A DNA stretch of 64,000 nucleotides, taken from positions 1 to 64,000 of the forward strand of contig JALGZK010000009.1 of the NCBI GenBank assembly GCA_025774935.1, written 5' to 3'. Numbering within the stretch: the stretch's first letter is position 1; every line of letters begins with the position of its first letter. Both the position numbers and the translations under genes were made by a program. Under the pieces are notes generated by a model. The model worked only from the letters and a program-made list of their open reading frames with translations, ran no database searches and was not told the DNA's origin. Of this stretch, positions 24,755 through 31,324 are shown piece after piece. This DNA comes from a bacterium. GTDB lineage: Bacteria; Joyebacterota; Joyebacteria; Joyebacterales; Joyebacteraceae.

Positions 24755-25327
24755 TCAGATCGTGAACGGGCGCGGCGAAACGATGAACGCCAGGAGCTCC
24801 GCGTCGTCCTCGCCCACGTTCTCCCGCTCGTACCCCTCGTCAAGCCTCATCTGGATGGTGTCGCCCTCACGTAGAACATGCGACTCGCCGCTGCCGGCGG
24901 TGATTCTGACCATGCCGAGCATGCAGATGACAGCGATCTCGCCGATCATGGGATGGACGTTGATCTTCTCTCCCGGCGCGATGTGCGTCCCGAAGATCTG
25001 CAGTGTGCCGCCCGGGAGCCCGGGGCTCAGGACTCCCGCCGTCAGCGGCCTTCCTTCCTTGTCCGCGGCGAAGAAGTCGCCTCGCTCCGCCGCCCTCGAA
25101 ACCGCGAACTTCGGGAGGAAGTCCTCGCGCACGAAGTACGACGGTTCCTCGCCGAGGGCCTTCGAGATGCGCTGCAGGGCGCCGATCGTGGGCGAGGTCT
25201 TGCCCCGCTCCACCTCAGAGATGTGCGTCGCCGACATGCCGCAGCGCGCCGCGACGTCCTTCAGGGTCAGACCTCGTTCGAACCGTGTACGTCTGAGTCT
25301 TCGCCCGAGTTCCCGTTTCGTCAGCAT
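24755..25327 (-). CDS. XRE-cupin regulator (array member 3, type B)
   Basis: 190 residues. Starts MLTKRELGRRLRRTRFERG; recognition helix region 'GMSATHISEVERGKTSP' identical to its neighbours. The middle segment (about 75-110), 'VSRAAERGDFFAADKEGRPLTAGVLSPGLPGGTLQIFGTHI', differs from other members and is where specificity is likely to lie. Cupin ends 'SHVLREGDTIQMRLDEGYERENVGEDDAELLAFIVSP'. Fifty-seven bases separate it from member 2 and from member 4. Confidence 0.85.
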   Translation of the reverse strand: MLTKRELGRRLRRTRFERGLTLKDVAARCGMSATHISEVERGKTSPTIGALQRISKALGEEPSYFVREDFLPKFAVSRAAERGDFFAADKEGRPLTAGVLSPGLPGGTLQIFGTHIAPGEKINVHPMIGEIAVICMLGMVRITAGSGESHVLREGDTIQMRLDEGYERENVGEDDAELLAFIVSPRPFTI

Positions 25328-25384
25328 CGGTTCCGTGTCTCCCTACTCGGCGCTGTCGAGACTGCCGCGTCCGTCCGGTCGTCC

Positions 25385-25957
25385 CTATACCGTGATCGGG
25401 CGGGGCAAGGCGAGGAAGGCCAGAAGCTCGGCCTCGTCCTCCCCGACGTTCTCGCGCGTGTACCCGCCGTCGAGCCTCATCTGAATGGTGTCGCCCTCGC
25501 GCAGGACGTGCGACTCTCCGGTCCCCGCGGTCACGCGGAGCATGCCCCTTAGGCAGTGGACCACGAGTTCGCCGATCCGCGGGTGGAGCGCCGTCTTCAT
25601 GCCCGGAGGTACGGTCGTCGCGAAGATCTGCAAGGTGCCCCCGGGCAGGCCAGGGCTCAAGACCCCCGTGGCGACCGGGACGCCTTCCTTGTCCGCGCCG
25701 AAGAGCTGCTCGCGCTTGGGGCCCCTCGTGACGTTCACTTTCTTGACGGAGTCCTCGCGGACGAAGTACGAGGGGTCCTGGCCGAGCGCCTTCGCGATGC
25801 GCTGGAGCGCGCCGATCGTCGGGGAGGTCTTGCCCCGCTCCACCTCGGATATGTGCGTCGCCGACATGCCGCAGCGCGCCGCGACGTCCTTCAGGGTCAG
25901 ACCTCGCTCGAAGCGGGTGCTCCTCAGTCGGCGCCCGAGTTCCTTCTTCGTCAGCAT
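25385..25957 (-). CDS. XRE-cupin regulator (array member 4, type B)
   Basis: 190 residues from ATG 25957. HTH as in members 3 and 5. The linker reads 'VTRGPKREQLFGADKEGVPVATGVLSPGLPGGTLQIF', clearly related to member 3. The cupin has a distinct 'RIGELVVHCLRGMLRVTAG' strand with a single histidine. Members 3, 4 and 5 are closest to one another and probably expanded by tandem duplication inside operon 1. Confidence 0.85.
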   Translation of the reverse strand: MLTKKELGRRLRSTRFERGLTLKDVAARCGMSATHISEVERGKTSPTIGALQRIAKALGQDPSYFVREDSVKKVNVTRGPKREQLFGADKEGVPVATGVLSPGLPGGTLQIFATTVPPGMKTALHPRIGELVVHCLRGMLRVTAGTGESHVLREGDTIQMRLDGGYTRENVGEDEAELLAFLALPRPITV

Positions 25958-26018
25958 CGGTGACGGATTCCTCCTGCATGAAGCGGCCGATACGAACCGG
26001 CCCCAGCTCTGTCCCTGC

Positions 26019-26591
26019 CTAGATCGTGAATGGTCTGGGCGACGCGACGAACGCCACGATCTCGGCGGCGTCCTCGCCCACGTTCTCGCTTGCGTACCCG
26101 CTGTCGAGGCGAAGGTGAATGGTGTCGCCCTCGCGCAGGACGTGCGACTCGCCGCTGCCGGCTGTGATTCTGACCATGCCCTGGAGGCAGAGGACCACCA
26201 TCTCGCCGATCCTCGGATCGACCGAGATTCTGGCACCGGGAGCGACAGACCTCTCGAAGATCTGCAGGGCTCCTCCCGACAGTCCGGGGCTCAGGACGTT
26301 CACCGCCAACGGCCTTCCTTCCTTGTCCGAAAGGAACAGATCGGCTCGTTCCTTCGCTCTCGTGACCACCACCTTCGGAACGGAGTCCTCGCGGACGAAG
26401 AACGATGGCTCCTGGCCGAGCGCCTTCGCGATGCGCTGGAGTGCGCCGATCGTCGGGGAGGTCTTGCCCCGCTCGACCTCCGAGATGTGCGTGGCCGACA
26501 TGCCACAGCGGGCCGCGACGTCCTTCAGGGTCAGGCCCCTCTCGAAGCGGGTTCGCCTCAGCCGCCGCCCCAGTTCCCTCTTCGTCAGCAT
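26019..26591 (-). CDS. XRE-cupin regulator (array member 5, type B; first gene of operon 1)
   Basis: 190 residues from ATG 26591. HTH 'LKDVAARCGMSATHISEVERGKTSP'. Linker 'VTRAKERADLFLSDKEGRPLAVNVLSPGLSGGALQIFERSV', cupin 'RIGEMVVLCLQGMVRITAG' and 'SHVLREGDTIHLRLDSGY'. The promoter at 26742-26770 lies 150 bases upstream. A long leader may allow further control. Confidence 0.85.
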   Translation of the reverse strand: MLTKRELGRRLRRTRFERGLTLKDVAARCGMSATHISEVERGKTSPTIGALQRIAKALGQEPSFFVREDSVPKVVVTRAKERADLFLSDKEGRPLAVNVLSPGLSGGALQIFERSVAPGARISVDPRIGEMVVLCLQGMVRITAGSGESHVLREGDTIHLRLDSGYASENVGEDAAEIVAFVASPRPFTI

Positions 26592-26741
26592 CGGTTTCGG
26601 ATTCCTTTCCGACGAGCGGCTCAGACGAACCCTCGCTCGGTTTCCCTCATGCGACACAGGACGACCGGTGCTGACTGAATGTTCACTCGCCCAGAATCGT
26701 CCGGATTGCGCGTTGGTTATCGCTGTCTGTGACTTCCCATA

Positions 26742-26790
26742 CAGATAACGTGGAAGGTCATTCCGGTCAAGTCAAATATCCGACCGGAAT
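26742..26790 (-). promoter_or_regulatory. Promoter and conserved upstream element of XRE-cupin operon 1
   Basis: Minus strand: -35 TTGACC (26765-26770) and -10 TATCTG (26742-26747), spacing 17. Immediately upstream (26765-26790) is a 26-bp element found again at operon 2 with 21 of 26 positions identical; it contains half of a palindrome, ATTCCGGTC (26760-26768) / GACCGGAAT (26782-26790). Confidence 0.7.
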
Positions 26791-26958
26791 ACGGCGTCAG
26801 CGTAGCCGCCCACGCGGCCGTAACGTAGTCCCCGGTATACGGTTGGCTCTCTCGCAGTTCCCCCGTCGCCGGAGCCGAATCGGAAAACCACGCCACCGGC
26901 AACGAGGGACGGCAGTTCCTGCTGCCGAGGTGCGTGTCCGCTGGTCCCGGAAAGGAAG

Positions 26959-26982
26959 ACACCCGCTCCTGAGAGCGGGTGT
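26959..26982 (-). terminator. Terminator of XRE-cupin operon 2
   Basis: Perfect 10-bp stem ACACCCGCTC (26959-26968) / GAGCGGGTGT (26973-26982), four-base loop; on the minus strand followed by CTTCCTTTCC. Confidence 0.7.
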
Positions 26983-27084
26983 GAGCAGTCGGATGGGTTG
27001 TTCATGGGGCCCCGTCTCGAGCGGCGGACTCGGGGACGCTTCTGTACGTGGACGACGGGTGCCCCGGTAGATGCTCGTCGAGAT

Positions 27085-27654
27085 CTACCAGGCGCTCCGC
27101 GCGGGGTATACTCCGATCCCGAGGGCCTCGCTCTCTTCCTCGCCGAGGGTCTCGATGACGTACCCGTTCTCGAGCGGGAACTGGACCGTGTCACCCTCGC
27201 GCAGGACGTACGACTCATCCCCGACGGTGATCCTGATCATGCCGCGAACCGTGAGGATCACGACCTCACCCGCTTTCGGGGATCGCTCGGCCCGATCGCC
27301 CGGGCCGCTGACCGAGCGGAAGAGTCGGAGGGTCGCCCAGGGGGGGTCGTTGTTGACCCGCTCGGTCTCGTGGACGTGTCCTTCGACATCGCAGAAGAAG
27401 ACCCCCGCTCGCTCCCGCCTCTTTGTGAGGACGGCGAGAGGTGTGTCGCGCTCCTCGACGAAGTGCGCGGAACGCTCGTTCAGCGCGGCGGCGATCCTCT
27501 GGAGCGCGCCGATCGTGGGGGAGGTCTTGCCGCGCTCGATCTCCGAGATGTGCGTTGCGGACATGCCGGATCTCTGCGCGACCTCCTTGAGGGTCATGTT
27601 CCTCCGGAAGCGCGCCATCCGGACCCTGCGTCCGACTTCGTCCTTCGTCGGCAT
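27085..27654 (-). CDS. XRE-cupin regulator (array member 6, type A)
   Basis: 189 residues from ATG 27654. Starts MPTKDEVGRRVRMARFRRN; HTH 'LKEVAQRSGMSATHISEIERGKTSP'. It resembles member 1 along its whole length ('HFVEERD.PL.VLT', 'PPWA.LR.FR..G.PGDR.ER.P..GE', ending 'RESW' or 'RSAW'). It is the last gene of operon 2, as member 1 is of operon 1. The cupin carries 'YVLREGDTVQFPLENGY'. A Cys in 'VFFCDVEG' matches 'VFICDKDG' of member 1. Confidence 0.85.
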   Translation of the reverse strand: MPTKDEVGRRVRMARFRRNMTLKEVAQRSGMSATHISEIERGKTSPTIGALQRIAAALNERSAHFVEERDTPLAVLTKRRERAGVFFCDVEGHVHETERVNNDPPWATLRLFRSVSGPGDRAERSPKAGEVVILTVRGMIRITVGDESYVLREGDTVQFPLENGYVIETLGEEESEALGIGVYPARSAW

Positions 27655-27713
27655 CTGCGCAACCTCCTCCCGCCCCGGCATGCCTGGCTCAGCCTCCGGC
27701 CGCCCCCCGTTGC

Positions 27714-28286
27714 CTAGATCGTCAAGAGACTGGGAGACACGAAGATCGCCATCACCTCTGCTGCGTCCTCGCCGATGTTCGTCTCCGTGTACCCGTCGTC
27801 CATCGTTCTCTGTAGGGTGTCGCCTTCTCGAAGAACGAACGACTCACCGCCCTCCGAGGTAATCCGCACCATCCCCTTCGTGCAGAGGAGAACGACCTCG
27901 CCGATCACCCGCGGAGTGGTCACAGTCTCCCCGGGCGCGCTGGTCCTCCTCAGTAGCTGCATGAGGCCGCCGGGAATTCCGGGACTCAGGATTTCGATCT
28001 CGAGCGGCTTGCCGTCCCGGTCCGCCACGAAGATCTTCGTTCGCTCAAGGAACCGCGTGAACTTGGACAGCGGGACCCTGGTCTCCCGGACTAAAGACGA
28101 TGACTTGACACCCAGAGCCCGCGAGATCCGCTGGAGCGCTCCAACGGTCGGGGAGGTCTTGCCCCTCTCCACCTCGGAGATGTGCGTGGCCGACATCCCG
28201 CAGCGGGCGGCCACGTCCTTCAGCGTCATGCCCCGCTCGAATCGCGCCATTCGGAGCCGCCGCCCCAGCTCCTCCTTCGTCAACAT
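27714..28286 (-). CDS. XRE-cupin regulator (array member 7, type B; first gene of operon 2)
   Basis: 190 residues. Starts MLTKEELGRRLRMARFERG; HTH 'LKDVAARCGMSATHISEVERGKTSP' with TVG in place of TIG after it. Linker 'KFTRFLERTKIFVADRDGKPLEIEILSPGIPGGLMQLLRRTS'; cupin 'IGEVVLLCTKGMVRITSEG' and 'SFVLREGDTLQRTMDDGY', end 'VSPSLLTI'. Fifty-nine bases separate it from member 6. The promoter at 28420-28448 lies 135 bases upstream. Confidence 0.85.
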   Translation of the reverse strand: MLTKEELGRRLRMARFERGMTLKDVAARCGMSATHISEVERGKTSPTVGALQRISRALGVKSSSLVRETRVPLSKFTRFLERTKIFVADRDGKPLEIEILSPGIPGGLMQLLRRTSAPGETVTTPRVIGEVVLLCTKGMVRITSEGGESFVLREGDTLQRTMDDGYTETNIGEDAAEVMAIFVSPSLLTI

Positions 28287-28419
28287 GCCTCAGCGGTCCT
28301 TTCGCCGGTCCGGCGTCCGCTCTACATCGGTTCAGGCGAACCGACGACGGCGGTCCGGGTCCAGTCCACTTTGACTTGACCGCCCTCCAAGGACAGCGGA
28401 GTGCGCAAGCCTTTCCTCA

Positions 28420-28468
28420 AAGATATCGGTGGTCGGGATTACGGTCAAGCGAATAATCCCACCGGAAT
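28420..28468 (-). promoter_or_regulatory. Promoter and conserved upstream element of XRE-cupin operon 2
   Basis: Minus strand: -35 TTGACC (28443-28448), -10 TATCTT (28420-28425), spacing 17, with the 26-bp conserved element at 28443-28468 overlapping the -35. Same architecture as operon 1. Confidence 0.7.
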
Positions 28469-28652
28469 CCACCGGGTCTCGGGCGGTGGATGAGCGGTAA
28501 TTCAATGAGTGGCCTCAGGTTGGAACGACGCGAGCTTCGTGGATTTGGCCCCGACGGCCCGCCTCATCAGTCGGCGGTAGACACGCTCCGGCGGGCCGCT
28601 CTGACGCCGCCGCTGACCACGGGAGACCGGTCCAGGACCCCCAAGCTGTACC

Positions 28653-28682
28653 TTGACACCTCAGGCTGACGCCTGATATCCT
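28653..28682 (+). promoter_or_regulatory. Promoter with palindromic operator in front of the aminotransferase
   Basis: TTGACA (28653-28658) and TATCCT (28677-28682) with an 18-base spacer. Sixteen of the spacer bases form a perfect palindrome, TCAGGC-TGAC-GCCTGA (28661-28676), placed where a repressor would block RNA polymerase. Confidence 0.6.
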
Positions 28683-28729
28683 CATCAGTCGGCCAAGGTC
28701 TCATGGAAGAGCGTTCACCGGGAGGCAGC

Positions 28730-29983
28730 ATGATCAGCGATCTTCACGAGGTCTTCTCACTCAGCGCGAAGGGCATGAAGAAGTCCGTCATCCGGGAGCT
28801 TCTCAAGCTCACCAGGCGCCCCGAGGTCATATCGTTCGCGGGCGGCCTTCCGGACCCGAGCACGTTCGCGGTGGATGAGGTGGCAGAGATCGCAGCGGAA
28901 GTTCTGGCGACGAACGGGGCCCAGGCGCTCCAGTACAGCCCGACGGAGGGTGACCCCAAGCTCAAGGATGAACTCATCGCGCACCACGAACGCGAGGACG
29001 GGATCAAGCTCTCGCCGGAGAACATACTCGTCACGGTCGCGTCGCAGCAGGGACTCGACCTCCTGGCGAAGATCTTCGTCGACCGCGGCGACCCCGTGAT
29101 CGTGGGACTCCCGACGTACGTCGGCGGACTCGGCGCCTTCAACAGCTACGGTGCCGACATGATCGGCGTCCCGCTCGACGAGGATGGGATGCGGATGGAC
29201 CTCGTGGAGCGCGAGCTCGAGAGACTGAGGAAGCGTGGCGAGAAGCCGAAGCTCATCTACGTGGTGCCGGACTTCCAGAACCCCGCGGGCATCACGATGA
29301 GCGAGGAGCGGCGGCTCAAGCTCATCGAGCTGGCACGGCACTACGACGTCCTCATCGCCGAGGACAGCCCGTACAAGGAGCTCAGGTACGAAGGCGAGCC
29401 TGTCCGGTCGATCTTCGCGCTCGACGGATCCGGGCAGGTGATCGGGCTGCACACGTTCTCGAAGATCCTCTTCCCGGGGATGAGGCTCGGGTGGGTCATC
29501 GCGGACGAGTCCGTGATACAGAAGCTGGTCATCGCCAAGCAGTCGACGGACCTCTGTACGCCCGCCTTCACGCAGGCGATCGTGGCGGAGTTCGCTTCAC
29601 GCGGGCTGCTGGGCATGGCGATCGAGAAGGTGAAGGGGATCTACCGCGAGAAGCGCGAGATCATGCTGAAGGCGCTCGACGACTACATGCCCGACCTGCC
29701 GGGCCTCCACTGGACACGTCCCGACGGCGGGCTCTTCCTCTGGGTCTGCCTGCCCGAGCACATCGACGCCGACGAGCTCTTCTACGAGGCGATCGAGCAG
29801 AATGTCGCCTTCGTCATCGGGTCCGCGTTTCACTGCGACGGGAGCGGCCGCAACTGCATGCGTCTGAACTTCTCGTTCCCGACGAAGGAGAACATCGTCG
29901 AAGGTGTGAAGAGACTCGCGAAGGTCATAGAGGCTCACGAGGAGTCGCGCCGGACGACCGGAGACATCGTCGCGACGCCTTAG
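28730..29983 (+). CDS. PLP-dependent aminotransferase, class I/II (LysN/ARO8-like)
   Basis: 417 residues. Fold type I aminotransferase with 'VISFAGGLPDPSTF', 'LQYSPTEGDPKLKDEL', 'YVVPDFQNPAGITMSEERR', 'AEDSPYKELRYEG' and the PLP lysine in 'HTFSKILFPGMRLGW'; C-terminal Arg in 'NCMRLNFSF'. The pattern matches 2-aminoadipate / aromatic / branched-chain amino acid transaminases related to Thermus LysN; the substrate is not decidable. The start ATG 28730 has GGAGG upstream and suits the predicted transcription start near 28689. Divergent from the XRE array; a regulatory link is possible but unproven. Confidence 0.85.
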   Translation: MISDLHEVFSLSAKGMKKSVIRELLKLTRRPEVISFAGGLPDPSTFAVDEVAEIAAEVLATNGAQALQYSPTEGDPKLKDELIAHHEREDGIKLSPENILVTVASQQGLDLLAKIFVDRGDPVIVGLPTYVGGLGAFNSYGADMIGVPLDEDGMRMDLVERELERLRKRGEKPKLIYVVPDFQNPAGITMSEERRLKLIELARHYDVLIAEDSPYKELRYEGEPVRSIFALDGSGQVIGLHTFSKILFPGMRLGWVIADESVIQKLVIAKQSTDLCTPAFTQAIVAEFASRGLLGMAIEKVKGIYREKREIMLKALDDYMPDLPGLHWTRPDGGLFLWVCLPEHIDADELFYEAIEQNVAFVIGSAFHCDGSGRNCMRLNFSFPTKENIVEGVKRLAKVIEAHEESRRTTGDIVATP

Positions 29984-30076
29984 GAATGAACGATGGGTTG
30001 CGCGCGGGGCTGAGCGCGCGTATGTTGGCGCCGGCAAGGCGAAATCGGGATCAACCGAGCATCAGGAGAGAACGGG

Positions 30077-31210
30077 ATGACGATTGCCGACAAGAAGGCG
30101 GACCTGGCGGGTCCGGGCATCAGCACGTACGCCGAGGTGGAGAAGATCCTCCCGAGCGACTACGTGGCGCTCCAGACGCCGATGAACAGGATGAAGGCCC
30201 TCTACGAGATCAAGCGGTACATCGAGGACGGTCTCGCAAAGGAGCTCAACATCCAGATGGTGCGGGTCCCGCTCATCGTGGACCGCGAGAGCGGCATGAA
30301 CGACTACCTCGACCGCGACGGTTCCAGGACTCCGGTCGAGTTCCCCGCCGGCCTCGGCCTCGACAAGCCGATCCAGGCGCAGGTCGTCCAGGCGGCCACA
30401 AAGTGGAAGCGCTACGCGCTGAAGCAGTTCGACTGCAAGGTCGGTGAGGGGATCAACACCGACATGCTCGCGGTCAGGAAGGACTACTTCCTCGACCACG
30501 ACCACAGCTCGTACGTCGACCAGTGGGACTGGGAGAAGGTCATCAGCGACGAGGACCGCACGCTCGACTATCTCAAGGACACCGTCCGGAAGATCTGGAA
30601 GGTCCTCAGAGGAGCCGGCAAGCACGCGCAGGAGCTCTTCCCGGAGCTCAAGTCCGACAAGTACCCGGACTTCCCCGAGGAGCTCGAGTTCTTCCACGCG
30701 GAGGAGATCCTGGAGATGTACCCCGACCTCCCGCGGAAGCAGCGCGAGACCGCCATCCTCCAGGACCACCCGGCGATCTTCATCGTAGGCATCGGCTGGG
30801 TCCTCGACGACGGCTACCCGCACGAGATGCGCGCGGCCGACTACGACGACTGGGTCACCGAGACGGTCACCGAGAAGGGGAAGCCGGCACACGGTCTGAA
30901 CGGCGACATCCTCGTCTGGAACCCCGTCACGAAGCGGCGTCACGAGCTGACGTCGATGGGGATCCGCGTGACGAAGGACATCCTGAAGACGCAGCTCGAG
31001 CTCTCAGGACAGCTCGACTTCCTCGAGCTCCCGTACCACCAGATGATCCTGAACGACGAGATCCCGCTCTCGATCGGCGGTGGCATCGGCCAGTCGCGGA
31101 CGTACATGTACTTCCTCCGCACGGCGCACCTGGGCGAGGTGAGCGTCACCGTCTGGCCCAAGGAGCTCAAGGACATCTGCGAGAAGAAGAACATCCACGT
31201 GCTCAAGTAG
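30077..31210 (+). CDS. asnA: Aspartate--ammonia ligase (AMP-forming asparagine synthetase)
   Basis: Makes asparagine from aspartate, ammonia and ATP. It resembles class II aminoacyl-tRNA synthetase cores: 'LNIQMVRVPLIVDRESGMNDYLDRDGSRTPVEF', 'VVQAATKWKRYAL', 'GINTDMLAVRKD', 'SSYVDQWDWEKVI', and motif 3 'SIGGGIGQSR'. It is 377 residues against about 330 in E. coli, with the extra length mostly in the 'LFPELKSDKYPDFPEELEF' insertion. AGGAG precedes ATG 30077. It follows the aminotransferase by about 90 bases and ends in a terminator, so may be cotranscribed with it. Confidence 0.92.
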   Translation: MTIADKKADLAGPGISTYAEVEKILPSDYVALQTPMNRMKALYEIKRYIEDGLAKELNIQMVRVPLIVDRESGMNDYLDRDGSRTPVEFPAGLGLDKPIQAQVVQAATKWKRYALKQFDCKVGEGINTDMLAVRKDYFLDHDHSSYVDQWDWEKVISDEDRTLDYLKDTVRKIWKVLRGAGKHAQELFPELKSDKYPDFPEELEFFHAEEILEMYPDLPRKQRETAILQDHPAIFIVGIGWVLDDGYPHEMRAADYDDWVTETVTEKGKPAHGLNGDILVWNPVTKRRHELTSMGIRVTKDILKTQLELSGQLDFLELPYHQMILNDEIPLSIGGGIGQSRTYMYFLRTAHLGEVSVTVWPKELKDICEKKNIHVLK

Positions 31211-31233
31211 TGCCGGGCACCGAACGAACGAAC

Positions 31234-31283
31234 CCGAGGGCCACCTGCTGAGGACACACCTCTTCCGGCAGGTGGCCCCTCGG
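31234..31283 (+). terminator. Terminator after asnA
   Basis: Arms CCGAGGGCCACCTGC (31234-31248) and GCAGGTGGCCCCTCGG (31268-31283) pair with one bulged C; 19-base loop. Confidence 0.65.
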
Positions 31284-31324
31284 TATCCGGTCGGCGGACT
31301 CCCGCCGGGAACGGAGGGACGCGA

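Larger units (their letters stand above)
26592..27084. other. Intergenic region between the two XRE-cupin operons
   Basis: No gene. Holds the promoter and conserved element of operon 1 (26742-26790) and the terminator of operon 2 (26959-26982). A second weak hairpin, GGTAGAT/ATCTACC at 27068-27091, overlaps the stop of the member 6 gene. Confidence 0.6.
28287..28729. other. Divergent regulatory region between XRE operon 2 and the aminotransferase
   Basis: No gene. It holds the minus-strand promoter of operon 2 (28420-28468), the plus-strand promoter with palindrome of the aminotransferase gene (28653-28682), and a 14-bp direct repeat CCTCATCAGTCGGC at 28562-28575 and 28680-28693. Confidence 0.6.
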
